Source: Nitrospirota bacterium
Lineage (GTDB): Bacteria; Nitrospirota; UBA9217
Direction of reading: 5' to 3'
Assembly: GCA_035516965.1 (NCBI GenBank)
Contig: DATIZR010000093.1
Location: 1-43,254, forward strand
DNA length: 43,254 nt
Shown here: piece by piece, positions 8,233 to 17,796 of the stretch
Position numbering within the stretch: the stretch's first letter is position 1
How the letters are laid out: every line of letters begins with the position of its first letter
Position numbers and translations under genes: made by a program
Notes under the pieces: generated by a model
Database searches by the model: none
What the model saw: only the letters and a program-made list of their open reading frames with translations
Told to the model about the DNA's origin: nothing

Positions 8233-10983
8233 ATGAAGTCCGAACTTATCATAAAGGGCGCGCGCCAGAACAACCTCAAGAACGTGAGCCTCACGATCCC
8301 GCACGACGCCGTGACCGTGGTCACCGGCCTGTCAGGCTCGGGCAAGTCATCCCTGGCCTTTGACACGATCTTTGCCGAGGGGCAGTGGCGTTACATCGAG
8401 TCCCTGTCCACGTATGCCCAGATGTTCCTCGAGAAGCTCGACCGCCCGGACGTGGACGAACTCCGGAACGTGCGGCCTGCCATCGCGCTCGAGCAGCGAA
8501 ACCCGGTCAGGACATCGCGCTCGACAGTCGGGACCGTGTCCGAGATATACGACTATCTCCGGCTGCTGTTCGCCAGGATCGGGAAGATCGTCTGTCCGAA
8601 GTGCGGAAATGAGGTGAAACGCTCCCACCCCTCCTCGATCGCGGATGATCTTCTGCTCGGCTATCCGGAAAAAAGGATCTACATTCTGTTCCGGGTTCCT
8701 GTTCCTCCGGCCGGCCTGGGCGCCCTCCTGATGGAACTCCAGAGCAAGGGCTTTGGAAGGATCAAGCTGGGCGAGGAGATAGTCGAAAGTGCGGCGATCG
8801 ATCCGGGGAGAAGGGATCTGACCGAGCTGCTGGTGCTTCTGGACCGCCTCGTCGTCAATCCCGGATCCCGGGCGCGGCTGGTCGAGTCCGTAGAGACGGC
8901 GCTCCGTGAGGGAAAGGGAGAGGTCCTTGTTGAAGTGCTGGGAGACAAGGCCCTCGTCTTCAGCCAGGCGCTCAAGTGCGCCTCCTGCGGTGCGCTCTTC
9001 GAGCCTCCGCAACCCCTCCTCTTTTCCTTTAACCATCCCCTCGGCGCCTGCAAGGAGTGCAACGGCTTCGGCAACATCCTGCGCTATGACGAGGACCTGA
9101 TCGTGCCGGACAGGTCCCTGAGCCTGAAGCAGGGAGCCATCGATCCCTGGACCAAGCCGTCCTATAAGTGGTGGATGCGCCAGATGCTCCCGGGTGCGAA
9201 GAAGGCGCGGATCGACACGAATATTCCGTACCGGGACCTCTCCCAGGCCGATCGGGAAATGCTGTTCAAGGGAACCGACGACTTTTACGGGGTCGACAAT
9301 TTCTTCGAGCATCTCCAGGGCAAGCGCTACAAGCTCCACGTGCGCGTGTTCCTGAGCAGGTACCGCAAAGCAGCGACCTGCCCGGTTTGCAGGGGAACGC
9401 GGCTCAAACCCGAAGCGCTCATCGTCAAGGTGGGCGGGCTTGACATAGCCCGGGTATCAGCCATGCCCGTTTCGGACCTCGCGAAATGGTTCCGCGATCT
9501 CCCCCTCGGCGGGTTCGAGCACCAGGCAGCGAACGATATCCTGCGCCGGATGCAGATGAAGCTTTCGTTCTTCCTCCGCGTGGGACTCGGCTATCTCACG
9601 ATCGACCGGCAGACGCGGACGCTTTCAGGCGGCGAAGCCCAGCGCGTGAACCTCTCAAACCAGCTTGCGCTCGGCCTGACGGGCACCCTGTATGTGCTCG
9701 ACGAGCCGAGCATCGGACTGCACCCGCGCGACACGGAGCGGCTCGCTGAGATCATCCGGGAACTGTCCGCCGGGGACAATACCGTGCTCATGGTCGAGCA
9801 CGATAAAGCGCTCATACAGGCTGCGGACCATGTGGTTGAGATGGGGCCGGGAGCGGGCGAGCGCGGAGGCCGTGTTGTGTTCGCGGGACCTGCACGCAAT
9901 TTCCTGAAGAGTTCCTGCCTCACGGCAAAGTATCTTTCGGGCGAGGAAGCAATCCCGGTCCCCATCAGGAGGCGGAAAGAGGAGCGAAAGTTCCTTGAGA
10001 TCCGGTCGGCTTCGGAGAACAACCTGAAAGGGATCGATGTGCGCATTCCGCTCAGGACCCTGACCTGCGTCACCGGCGTCTCGGGCTCGGGAAAGTCCAC
10101 GCTCGTACAGGACACGCTGTACCGGGCCCTCGCGCGCGAGTTCGCCCTCCCGGTCGAAACGCCGGGAACTTACGGGTCGCTCGCAGGGCTCGAGCATATC
10201 AGGGGAGTCCGGCTCATCGACCAGGAGCCGATCGGCAAGACGCCGCGCTCCAACCCGGTCACCTACGTGAAGGCCTTCGACCTTATCCGGAACCTTTTTG
10301 CGGGACTGCCCGACTCGAAACGAAAGAAGTTCGGACCCGGCCATTTTTCCTTCAATGTTGCGGGCGGAAGGTGCCCGGCGTGCGACGGCGCCGGTGTGCA
10401 GAAGATCGAGATGTACTTTTTCGAAGATATGTTCATCACCTGCGAGCAGTGCGGGGGCAGGCGCTACAAACCGGAGGTCCTCAGGGTACTCTACAAGGGA
10501 AGAAGCATCTCCGACGTGCTCCGGATGACGGTGAGCGAGGCCCTCACCTTCTTCGAGGGGCAGCCGCGGCTCCAGGACAGGCTCCGCTCGCTCACGGAGG
10601 TCGGGCTCGGATATCTCCGCCTGGGGCAGCCGGCAACAACGCTGTCAGGCGGGGAAAGCCAGCGGCTCAAGATATCCCATGAACTGGGCGACTGGAAACT
10701 GCACGATATAGTGTACATTCTCGACGAGCCGACGACCGGCCTCCACATGGACGATGTCAAGCGTCTGCTCGGCGTGCTGGATGCGCTCGTGATTGCGGGG
10801 AACACCGTGATCGTCGTGGAGCACAACCTCGACGTGATCAAGACCGCTGACTGGGTCATCGACCTCGGGCCCGAGGGTGGCGAAGGCGGCGGCAGGATCA
10901 TAGCGCAGGGCACGCCTGAAGAGGTAGTGGAAGTCGAAGAGTCCTCTACAGGGAAATATCTCAGGGAGGAACTGGGACGGTAG
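8233..10983 (+). CDS. uvrA: UvrA-family excinuclease ATPase (possible paralogue)
   Basis: A 916-residue double ABC ATPase of the UvrA family, the damage-sensing subunit of UvrABC nucleotide excision repair. Features in order: Walker A GLSGSGKS (32-39), CPKC (121-124), a UvrB-binding-like insert, a zinc module with CASC (249-252) and CKEC (273-276), signature LSGGE (about 464) with DEPSIGLH, second Walker A GVSGSGKS (about 617), a C-terminal zinc module CPAC/CEQC (714 onward), then LSGGE and DEPTTGLH. All ATPase and zinc motifs are present. It is slightly shorter than typical UvrA (about 940) and has diverged motifs ([27 protein letters not shown]), so it may be a second UvrA-like protein rather than the housekeeping copy. 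It stands alone, with no uvrB or ssb nearby. The start has no Shine-Dalgarno sequence. Confidence 0.88.
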   Translation: MKSELIIKGARQNNLKNVSLTIPHDAVTVVTGLSGSGKSSLAFDTIFAEGQWRYIESLSTYAQMFLEKLDRPDVDELRNVRPAIALEQRNPVRTSRSTVGTVSEIYDYLRLLFARIGKIVCPKCGNEVKRSHPSSIADDLLLGYPEKRIYILFRVPVPPAGLGALLMELQSKGFGRIKLGEEIVESAAIDPGRRDLTELLVLLDRLVVNPGSRARLVESVETALREGKGEVLVEVLGDKALVFSQALKCASCGALFEPPQPLLFSFNHPLGACKECNGFGNILRYDEDLIVPDRSLSLKQGAIDPWTKPSYKWWMRQMLPGAKKARIDTNIPYRDLSQADREMLFKGTDDFYGVDNFFEHLQGKRYKLHVRVFLSRYRKAATCPVCRGTRLKPEALIVKVGGLDIARVSAMPVSDLAKWFRDLPLGGFEHQAANDILRRMQMKLSFFLRVGLGYLTIDRQTRTLSGGEAQRVNLSNQLALGLTGTLYVLDEPSIGLHPRDTERLAEIIRELSAGDNTVLMVEHDKALIQAADHVVEMGPGAGERGGRVVFAGPARNFLKSSCLTAKYLSGEEAIPVPIRRRKEERKFLEIRSASENNLKGIDVRIPLRTLTCVTGVSGSGKSTLVQDTLYRALAREFALPVETPGTYGSLAGLEHIRGVRLIDQEPIGKTPRSNPVTYVKAFDLIRNLFAGLPDSKRKKFGPGHFSFNVAGGRCPACDGAGVQKIEMYFFEDMFITCEQCGGRRYKPEVLRVLYKGRSISDVLRMTVSEALTFFEGQPRLQDRLRSLTEVGLGYLRLGQPATTLSGGESQRLKISHELGDWKLHDIVYILDEPTTGLHMDDVKRLLGVLDALVIAGNTVIVVEHNLDVIKTADWVIDLGPEGGEGGGRIIAQGTPEEVVEVEESSTGKYLREELGR

Positions 10984-11050
10984 TCGAATGGGCTGGATTG
11001 CGATCGAATCTACGTAAGTGTGAACAACGATCTGCCACTAAACGGGAAAT

Positions 11051-11120
11051 GTCATTCCGAGCTCAGCGAAGAATCTCGCATTTCCAACTACCTGAGATCC
11101 TTCACTTCGTTCAGGATGAC
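11051..11120. repeat. Dispersed inverted repeat (GTCATTCCGAG...CAGGATGAC type)
   Basis: Two 27-base arms, 11051-11077 and 11094-11120, are imperfect reverse complements (GTCATTCCGAG/CAGGATGAC ends, GAATCTC/GAGATCC centres), separated by 16 bases. The sequence belongs to a widespread class of intergenic repeats in bacteria. It lies between convergent genes and may act as a bidirectional 3'-end structure. A half copy (GTCATCCTGAGGGGATCC on the minus strand) is visible near 7100. Confidence 0.7.
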
Positions 11121-11165
11121 GGATTAAGCTCGTTTTGCAACAGACTGGAAAAGTCCACAAGGATG

Positions 11166-12293
11166 CTATCTCGCGGTTGCTTCGACCGGCTGCACCTGCG
11201 CACCGTCGGCGATGCCGAAGCCGGGATTCAGTACCAGTTGCTGCCCTTCCTCAAGCCCTGAACGTATCTGGACCATCTTCCCGTCGCTGTCTGCCACCAC
11301 AATGGGCAGAAAATGAACCTTGTCGCCCTCCGAGATGATCGCGGCAAAGGCCTTCTCTCCCTTCATCAGAAGCGCCTCTGCGGGAATTTCAAGGGATGGC
11401 GAGGTCTTGAGCTTCAGCGACACCTGCACAAAGCTTCCGGCCAGGAGCAATCCCTGCTTATTATCGACGTCGAGCTCCGCCAGGAGCGTCCGGGTCTTGG
11501 GGTCCAGCTCTCCGCTTATCCTGGTGATGGAAGCGGCGAGCTTGACATCGGGACGGGAGGGATCGGTTATCTCGGCGCGGTTTCCGATGCGGACGACGGC
11601 CGCGTCCTTCTGGTCAAGATAAACGTATACCCGCAGTCTGTCCGTCTGGGAGACCGACACAAGCGGCAATGCCGTTGTCTGAGAGTTGGCAGCGCTCTGA
11701 ACCAGGGCGCCGGGGTCCGCAAAGCGGGCGGTCACGGTGCCACGAAACGGCGCGCGAAGGATTTCATACTCTTTCTGGGTCTTGAGCGCTTCCGCATTCG
11801 CCTCGGCTTCGCGGGCGGCGGCTTCGGCATGATCGGCGTCCTGCTGGGAAACAAGGTTCTTTTCCACGAGGATCTTTTCACGGCCCGCGTCCCTTCGCTT
11901 GTCCTGGGCGTCCACAACAGCGGACTCGTACTGGCGGTCGAGCTCAGGCGATTCGATGACCGCAAGGACCTGCCCCGCATTCACCCGGTCTCCTTTATCG
12001 ACCCTGATCTCTTTCAGGTAGCCGCTCACCTTGGCATAGAGGGTGACCGCGGCATAGGGCCTCGCTTCACCGGTGAGCCGCAGCAAACGTTCTCCCGAGG
12101 AATGTCTTGCAATGACGACCTGGACCTCAGGACCGGCCTTCACCGCCGCGAGCCTGTCCCTTGTCTCATTCATGAGATAGCCCCTTCGGTTCTCGAACAG
12201 GACCAGCAGCAGGATGAAGGCAAGGGCAACCAGGCCGGCCCCGGAAATAAAAAGCCTGCGCGCTCCTTTCGACGTTGAGACTTCCTTAGTCAT
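11166..12293 (-). CDS. RND efflux periplasmic adaptor (membrane fusion protein)
   Basis: A 375-residue AcrA/HlyD-family adaptor linking an inner-membrane RND pump to an outer-membrane channel. It has an N-terminal membrane anchor (GLVALAFILLLVLF), a lipoyl/barrel-sandwich half (YAKVSGYLKEIRVDKGDRVNAGQVLAVIESPEL), a coiled-coil hairpin rich in Ala/Glu (about residues 120-180), the second lipoyl half (ILRAPFRGTVTARFADPGALV), and beta-barrel and membrane-proximal domains. I chose the ATG at 12293 because AGGAGG sits 5 bases upstream; the GTG at 12299 overlaps that site. The partner permease gene lies upstream on the same strand, 225 bases away. No outer-membrane channel gene is adjacent. An FNR-type palindrome lies 61 bases upstream. 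Confidence 0.88.
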   Translation of the reverse strand: MTKEVSTSKGARRLFISGAGLVALAFILLLVLFENRRGYLMNETRDRLAAVKAGPEVQVVIARHSSGERLLRLTGEARPYAAVTLYAKVSGYLKEIRVDKGDRVNAGQVLAVIESPELDRQYESAVVDAQDKRRDAGREKILVEKNLVSQQDADHAEAAAREAEANAEALKTQKEYEILRAPFRGTVTARFADPGALVQSAANSQTTALPLVSVSQTDRLRVYVYLDQKDAAVVRIGNRAEITDPSRPDVKLAASITRISGELDPKTRTLLAELDVDNKQGLLLAGSFVQVSLKLKTSPSLEIPAEALLMKGEKAFAAIISEGDKVHFLPIVVADSDGKMVQIRSGLEEGQQLVLNPGFGIADGAQVQPVEATAR

Positions 12294-12518
12294 GGCCACC
12301 TCCTGCGTCTGAGCGGCATATCGTCAAACGTTCACCACTCAGGAGCAAAACCTTTGATACACATCAAGGCGGATATCCTTATGATTTAACGGACAAGATT
12401 AGATTTCTAAGATCGGACCTTATCATTGCTTCTTTCAGTGAAATCAGTGTCAAAGATTTCTTCTCCTTTTTTCTATTTTTTCTCTGCGTCCTCTGTGGTA
12501 AATGATTCTTCCCGGTTT
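12294..12518. other. Gap between permease and adaptor genes
   Basis: Besides the FNR-type palindrome, it holds a fragment of the CTCTGCGTCCTCTGTGG dispersed repeat class at about 12480-12500. No small gene was supported. Confidence 0.4.
12354..12367. promoter_or_regulatory. FNR/DNR-type binding palindrome upstream of the adaptor gene
   Basis: TTGATACACATCAA is a perfect match to the FNR consensus TTGAT-N4-ATCAA. Its centre is about 68 bases before the adaptor start codon, a distance compatible with activation by a CRP/FNR-family regulator. No good -10 hexamer is placed ideally (a weak GATATG is near 12321), so the regulatory outcome is unclear. Confidence 0.5.
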
Positions 12519-15500
12519 TCATGAAGCCTTTCCCTCCCGGATCTCCGCTTCGAACCGCTCGTCCAGCTCATGCTTGGACGGCGGCTTTGTGCGCAGCAGT
12601 GTGTAGATCACCGGAACCACATAAAGCGTCACGAATGTCGCCATCAGAAGCCCGCCGATCACGGCGCGGCCCAGGGGCGCGTTCTGCTCGCCTGCCTCGC
12701 CCATGGCGAACGCCATCGGCAGCATTCCAATGATCATGGCAAGGGCGGTCATGAGCACGGGACGGAGCCGCGCCTTTCCCGCTTCCACGGCTGCCTCGAT
12801 CGGCGTCGCTCCCGTCTCGACCCGGATGTCGTTGGCGAAGCTCACGAGCAGGATCGAGTTTGCCGTGGCGATCCCGACCGCCATGATCGATCCCATGAGC
12901 GACTCCACATTGATCGTCGTCCCGGTCAGCGCGAGCATCCAAAGGATGCCCACGAGGGCGCCCGGGACCGCCATCATGATGATGAACGGGTCGAGCCAGG
13001 ACTGGAACAGGACGACCATCAGGAAGTACACGAGCACGATCGCGAGGACAAGCCCCAGGGCAAGGCTCTTGAACGACTGGTTCATCACCTCGTTCTGGCC
13101 GCGAAGGTGGATCCGGGTGCCCGGCGGAAGCGGCCTGAGGACGTCTATCTTCTTTTCAATATCAGCGGCAACGGAGCCGAGGTCCCGTCCCTCTACGTCG
13201 GCCTCGACGTCGAGCACCCGCTGAACCGTGTAGTGCGAGATGTTCTCTGAGCTCGCCGCATGGTAGACCGTGGAGAGGTTCGCGAGCGTCTGTGCCTGCG
13301 CCTGGGGCGTGCCGGTCAGGGGCGGCGCCGCCTCGGGTTGAAGCAGGCCGGAGGCCCCTGACGGCGTCATCGGCATTGAACGAAGGCGGTCGAGCGAGTC
13401 GATGCGGTCGGGCGGTATCTGGACGGCAACGGTGTAGTTCACGTTGTTTGCCGGGTTCAGGAAGAAGGACGGCGCCACGAGGACGCTCGACGAAAGGGAG
13501 ACGAGGGCGTTGTTCGCCACATCGCGCTCGCTCATCCCGAGCTCGGCTGCGCGCGTCCTGTCCACGTCCACCTGCAGCGTGGGGTAGTCCAGGACCTGGT
13601 TGATATGCACGTCGGCCGTGCCGGGGACCTCGCGCATCGCGTCGCGGACCTTGAGGGCGTAGCCATAGGAACGGTTGAAGTCCATGTCTTCCACCTGCAC
13701 GTCAAGGGGGGCGGTGAGCCCGAAGTTCAGGACCTGGGTCACGATGTCCGCTGCCTGGAAATAGAAGCGCGACCCGGGGAAGGCCCGCGGCAACTCCTGG
13801 CGGAGCTTTTTGCGGTACAATGCCGTCGGCCGGTGCCCCGGCTTGAGCGAGATAAGGACCTCCGCGTCCATGCCCCCGATGTTTTCGGTCTGGACAAAAG
13901 CAAGGTTGTAGAAAATCGGGACCCCGACCATGTCGTTGATGGTGTCGATCTCCTGCGCGGGGATGATCCTGCGGATCTGTTCTTCCACCCGGTCAACCAG
14001 GCGTTCCGTGTCCTCGATGCGGGTGCCGGCGGGCGCCCGGAAGTGCAATTTCATGAGCCCGGTGTCCACGGCCGGGAAAAAATCCATGCCGACCACGAAG
14101 ACCAAGCCGATGCTGATCACGACGAGAAGGCCCGCTATGGTCAGCGTGAATACGCGGTGATGGAGCACCGTCTCGAGGGATCGGCCGTAGGCCTCCTGGA
14201 ACGAGGTATAGACCCGGTCGCGCCTTTGGTTGAACAGGAGGGCGATATGCTTGAACCTGGGCAGGTCCTCGCTCCGGACCCCGGTCCCGAGGTGCTCGCC
14301 TTGCATGAGCATGCGCGAGAGCACGGGCACGAGCGTCCTGGAGAGGACGTAGGAAGCAAGCATCGACGTCACCACGGCAAGGGCCAGGGGTGTGAAGAGA
14401 TATTTTGCCGCCCCGTACAGCAGCACGACCGGGAAGAAGACCACGCAGATGGCCAGCGTGGATACGATCGCCGGCACCGCGATCTGCGTCGAGCCGTCCA
14501 CCACCGCGGCCAGGAGCGGCTTCCCCAGGGCGCGGTTCCGGTGGATGTTCTCCACGGCGACGGTGGCATCGTCCACGAGCATGCCGATCGCCAGGGCCAG
14601 GCCGCCCAGGGTCATGATGTTGATGCTGTCACCGGCGAGGTTCAGGCAGATGATCGCCGCAAGTATCGACAGGGGGATGGAAACCGACACGATCACCATG
14701 CTGCGCCAGGAACCGAGGAAGACCAGGATCATGAGCGACACGAGGATCGAGGCCAGGATCGCCTCGCGGACGACGCTCTCGATCGCGCCACGGACGAAGA
14801 CGGACTGGTCGAAATCGATCTTGAGCTCCATGCCCTCGGGCGCGGCCTCCCGGATCAGCGGGAGCATGTCCCGCGTGGCGTCAACGACGGCCAGCGTCGA
14901 GGCATCGGCATGCTTCAGGATCGCGAGGTACGTTGCCCGCCGTCCGTTCACGCGCACGATATTGGTCTGCTCGGCAAAGCTGTCAGACACCCTTGCCACG
15001 TCGCCCAGGTAGACCGGCGCATTGCCCACGATCTTGATCGGGATGCTCCTGAACTGGTCGATGATCTTCGGGCTGGAATTCAGCAGGACGTTGTATTCCG
15101 TCCCGCCGATGCGGGCCGTTCCCGCGGGGATGATCGCATTGGACGACTGGAGCGCGTTCACCACGTCGGCCGGGGAAAGCCCGCGCCCGGCAAGCGCGTC
15201 GGGGTTCACATCGATCATGATCTGGCGGTTCTTCCCGCCGAAGGGCGCCGGGATCGAGAGCCCCGGAATGGTGAACAGCCGCACGCGGATGAAGTTGAGC
15301 CCGTAGTCGAAGAGCTTCTGTTCGGGGATGGTCTTGCCCGAGACCGTGAGCTGCGCAACGGGTACGTTGGTGGCGCTGAACTGGACGATGGTGGGCGGCT
15401 GCATTCCCGGCGGCGCGATCCGGAGGATCGTGAACGAGACCGACGATATCTGGGCTATGGCCGCGCCGATGTCGCTTCCCGGCTGGAAGTAGACCTTCAG

Positions 15501-15773
15501 CATTCCCACGCCCGGAATCGACTGCGACTCGATCCGCTGGATGCCGTTTACGGTGGTCGAATAGGCCCGCTCGCTGATGAGCACCACTCGGCGCTCCATG
15601 TCCTCAGGCGAGAGTCCGGGGTAATTCCAGACGACTACGACCACGGGAATATCGATGGCCGGAAATATATCCACGCTCATCCTGCCGGCGGAGAGCGCAC
15701 CGAGCACGATGAGCAGTAAAGCCGTCACGGCTATCGTATAAGGCCGCCGCAGGGCCAATCGTACTATCCACAT
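12519..15773 (-). CDS. RND-family efflux permease (inner-membrane pump)
   Basis: A 1084-residue resistance-nodulation-division permease with the standard architecture: TM1 (RPYTIAVTALLLIVLGALSAGRMSVD), first large periplasmic loop, TM2-6 with the proton-relay Asp pair (AIGMLVDDATVAVENIHRNRA), second large loop, TM8-12 with GTTINVESLMGSIMAVGIATANSILLVSFAND. The TM10 lysine of AcrB-type pumps is not at its usual place (ATANSILLV), as in other divergent RND subfamilies. Substrate is unpredictable. The start at 15773 follows AAGGAAGG 10 bases upstream. Gene order is permease first, adaptor second, the reverse of the common acrAB order. Confidence 0.9.
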   Translation of the reverse strand: MWIVRLALRRPYTIAVTALLLIVLGALSAGRMSVDIFPAIDIPVVVVVWNYPGLSPEDMERRVVLISERAYSTTVNGIQRIESQSIPGVGMLKVYFQPGSDIGAAIAQISSVSFTILRIAPPGMQPPTIVQFSATNVPVAQLTVSGKTIPEQKLFDYGLNFIRVRLFTIPGLSIPAPFGGKNRQIMIDVNPDALAGRGLSPADVVNALQSSNAIIPAGTARIGGTEYNVLLNSSPKIIDQFRSIPIKIVGNAPVYLGDVARVSDSFAEQTNIVRVNGRRATYLAILKHADASTLAVVDATRDMLPLIREAAPEGMELKIDFDQSVFVRGAIESVVREAILASILVSLMILVFLGSWRSMVIVSVSIPLSILAAIICLNLAGDSINIMTLGGLALAIGMLVDDATVAVENIHRNRALGKPLLAAVVDGSTQIAVPAIVSTLAICVVFFPVVLLYGAAKYLFTPLALAVVTSMLASYVLSRTLVPVLSRMLMQGEHLGTGVRSEDLPRFKHIALLFNQRRDRVYTSFQEAYGRSLETVLHHRVFTLTIAGLLVVISIGLVFVVGMDFFPAVDTGLMKLHFRAPAGTRIEDTERLVDRVEEQIRRIIPAQEIDTINDMVGVPIFYNLAFVQTENIGGMDAEVLISLKPGHRPTALYRKKLRQELPRAFPGSRFYFQAADIVTQVLNFGLTAPLDVQVEDMDFNRSYGYALKVRDAMREVPGTADVHINQVLDYPTLQVDVDRTRAAELGMSERDVANNALVSLSSSVLVAPSFFLNPANNVNYTVAVQIPPDRIDSLDRLRSMPMTPSGASGLLQPEAAPPLTGTPQAQAQTLANLSTVYHAASSENISHYTVQRVLDVEADVEGRDLGSVAADIEKKIDVLRPLPPGTRIHLRGQNEVMNQSFKSLALGLVLAIVLVYFLMVVLFQSWLDPFIIMMAVPGALVGILWMLALTGTTINVESLMGSIMAVGIATANSILLVSFANDIRVETGATPIEAAVEAGKARLRPVLMTALAMIIGMLPMAFAMGEAGEQNAPLGRAVIGGLLMATFVTLYVVPVIYTLLRTKPPSKHELDERFEAEIREGKAS

Positions 15774-15834
15774 AGAGCGTGAACCTTCCTTGCATTTGCC
15801 TGTTCGGGACCACAAAGTCCTCACTCATATCAAT

Positions 15835-15864
15835 AGTTAAGACCGTGCTTCATGGTTCTGTCAA
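15835..15864 (-). promoter_or_regulatory. Possible promoter for the RND permease
   Basis: On the minus strand a perfect TTGACA (15859-15864) is followed after 18 bases by TTAACT (15835-15840). The leader would be about 55 bases and include the ribosome site. The -10 is weak. Confidence 0.4.
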
Positions 15865-16070
15865 GTGAACTTAAGTATGATGCAATAGAGCGCGGCTTGA
15901 GCACGCTGCTCGACAGCCGCGGCGAGGATATCCGGGAGCGGTGGAGCGCGGGAAAAGCGCAGACTTCAAGCAAAACTGCAACGGGAGATGTCTAGGGTGG
16001 AATGAAACAGCGGAGTCACATGATCGAGATTGCGATAAGACGGCAGCAAAGAGAGGTCCCGCCCTGTCCC

Positions 16071-16454
16071 CTACCCTATTTCGCTTTCTTTTGGCGGTAT
16101 GATGCAGAGAAAGCCGAGCGGCTCTTCGCCGAGGGGGAATAATTGATGTTCCTCGTTCGGGCTGATATAGACCGCATCGCGGGGACCGACCTCGACTTCC
16201 TTGTTCCCGAGCAGCACGCGGGCCCTGCCGTGAAGGATGAAAATGCCGTGGTCGTGAGGGTGTTTCTCGTGCGCGGTCCAGCCTCCCGGCTCGACCCTGA
16301 AATAACGAACGATGAACTGCCGGGCGCCGTCGGCCTTCCCGATCAGAACCTTGCCGTCGGCACCCCTGGTATTCGATTTGGTATAACCTCGCGGGATCGC
16401 GCCTTCCCAGTTGAAATTTCCGTCCTCTCCCGTGAAACGGTGAACGACACCCAT
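16071..16454 (-). CDS. Small single-domain cupin protein
   Basis: A 127-residue cupin. The first motif HEKHPHDHGIFILHGRARV and the second GPRDAVYISPNEEHQLFPLG give the conserved His/Glu/His set that binds a divalent metal in this superfamily. Such small cupins act as sugar isomerases, dioxygenases or ligand sensors; nothing here selects one. The ATG at 16454 has GGAGG 7 bases upstream; an upstream GTG start has no ribosome site. It is transcribed alone, convergent with nothing close by. The 297 bases between it and the RND gene hold only a doubtful 47-codon frame. Confidence 0.85.
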   Translation of the reverse strand: MGVVHRFTGEDGNFNWEGAIPRGYTKSNTRGADGKVLIGKADGARQFIVRYFRVEPGGWTAHEKHPHDHGIFILHGRARVLLGNKEVEVGPRDAVYISPNEEHQLFPLGEEPLGFLCIIPPKESEIG

Positions 16455-16759
16455 GCTTCGGCCTCCAAAATTCACATACTATACCTCATATAGGAACTTA
16501 TTTCCTCTCTTTTTGAACGAGACAAAAACCGTCGGGAGAATAGAGCGGCCGCACTCTTGAGACCCCTTGACTTACGAGACCTATTATCCCCGTCTCAGAA
16601 TCTCCCCTTATCTCATGACGCCGCCCACAAGTGCCGGACCCCTTTCCCCGGCCTCGGCCGGAGGGCATTTATAGAAACTTCAGTAATGTCTTGACAATGT
16701 CTTGACTTGCCTGATAATCTAGCTACACTTTAAAGTATAAGGATTGCGTGGGGAGGAGG
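16455..16759. other. Divergent region between cupin and ceramide-type operon
   Basis: No gene is seen. The right end carries the strong promoter described at 16691-16718. Confidence 0.5.
16691..16718 (+). promoter_or_regulatory. Strong promoter of the ceramide-type operon
   Basis: A perfect TTGACA (16691-16696) and GATAAT (16713-16718; five of six) are separated by 16 bases. Transcription would begin near 16725, about 35 bases before the first start codon. A second TTGACT at 16702-16707 has no good -10. Confidence 0.6.
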
Positions 16760-17758
16760 ATGGGGCAGGCGGAGTCTCGGCGGGCACTGGTCACGGGGGG
16801 AACCGGCTTTGTGGGAAGTCATCTTGTCGAACGGCTTCTGCAGAACGGCTATGAGGTAACCTGCCTGGCGAGGAACCCTCTTCATCTGCGCTGGCTCCAG
16901 GGCATGGACGTGCGGCTCGCACAGGGCGACTGCACGCAGCCTGAATCGCTCCCCGCGGCCGTGCAAGGCGTCTCGGTCGTATTCCATTGCGCCGGACTTA
17001 CGAAAGCAAGACATGCCCGCGAATATTACCTCGTGAACCACCTCGGCACGAGGCATCTCCTGGAAGCATGCGCACGATATAATCCCGGTCTTGAGAAATT
17101 CATACTGGTCTCCAGCCAGGCGGCGGCAGGTCCAAGCCCGGACGGACGACCGGTCAAGGAGAGCGACGCCCCGCATCCCGTGTCTGATTACGGCAGGAGC
17201 AAGCTGCTCGCCGAAGACGAAGCGCGCGAATACAAGAACCGCCTCCCGGTCGTGATTCTCCGGCCATCGAGCGTCTATGGACCGAGAGATGCGGACGTTT
17301 ACGAACTGTTCCGCTGGGCCGGCCGCGGCCTGACGCTCGAGATGACCGGGGGCGACCGGTATATCAACCTGTGCTACGTCGAAGACCTGGCAGCGGCGCT
17401 GCTTGTTTCGGCCGAGCGCAGGACGGAGAGCGGCGCTGTTTATTTTGTCGCGGAGAAGAGGCCTTATTCGTGGTCGGAATTCAGGGCATTGCTGCTCTCC
17501 ACGGGCAACGTGAGGGCGCGCACGATCAAAATTCCCTACGCGGCGGCCTACATGATCGGCCTCGTCTCTGAGAGCGGAAGCCTGTTTACCAAAAGGCCTG
17601 CTCTTACGAGCAGGCAAAAGGTGCGGGAAGCCGCTCAGAGATACTGGCTTTGCGACACGCGGAAGATCGAGAATGACCTCCGCTTCCGGGCGGAGTATCC
17701 CCTGCAGAAAGGTCTGGAACTTACATGGCAATGGTACAGAAAAAACGACTGGCTGTAG
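16760..17758 (+). CDS. cerR: NAD(P)-dependent epimerase/reductase, likely ceramide reductase CerR
   Basis: A 332-residue extended short-chain dehydrogenase. The Rossmann motif GGTGFVG (13-19) and the catalytic Y144-x3-K148 (YGRSK) with a preceding SSQAA serine are intact. On sequence alone it could be a sugar epimerase. The context, directly upstream of a serine palmitoyltransferase-like gene and a GNAT-like acyltransferase gene, points to CerR, the reductase that converts the 3-keto group in bacterial ceramide synthesis (described in Caulobacter). The ATG at 16760 follows GGGAGGAGG; a GTG at 16748 preceded by AAGGA is an alternative. First gene of a three-gene operon; the gap to the next gene is 38 bases. 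Confidence 0.78.
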   Translation: MGQAESRRALVTGGTGFVGSHLVERLLQNGYEVTCLARNPLHLRWLQGMDVRLAQGDCTQPESLPAAVQGVSVVFHCAGLTKARHAREYYLVNHLGTRHLLEACARYNPGLEKFILVSSQAAAGPSPDGRPVKESDAPHPVSDYGRSKLLAEDEAREYKNRLPVVILRPSSVYGPRDADVYELFRWAGRGLTLEMTGGDRYINLCYVEDLAAALLVSAERRTESGAVYFVAEKRPYSWSEFRALLLSTGNVRARTIKIPYAAAYMIGLVSESGSLFTKRPALTSRQKVREAAQRYWLCDTRKIENDLRFRAEYPLQKGLELTWQWYRKNDWL

Positions 17759-17796
17759 CGGCGGATTTGATTCCGCCGAGAGTGGAGGACGCAGGC

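Noticed and set aside
13605-15719. Very long open frame (704 codons) on the plus strand opposite the RND permease
   Set aside because: It is the antisense shadow of a gene with clear RND motifs; its translation is rich in His, Asp and Arg with no domain pattern. Similar shadows opposite the CoA-transferase, acyl-CoA synthetase and Mg2+ ATPase genes were dropped for the same reason.
15852-15995. 47-codon plus-strand frame between the RND and cupin genes
   Set aside because: No ribosome site, no recognisable family and it overlaps the likely RND promoter.
16760-17758. Sugar-nucleotide epimerase or hopanoid HpnA as the identity of the SDR protein
   Set aside because: The fold fits, but no sugar or hopanoid gene is nearby and the tight link to an SPT-like and a GNAT-like gene favours CerR. 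It remains the main alternative.
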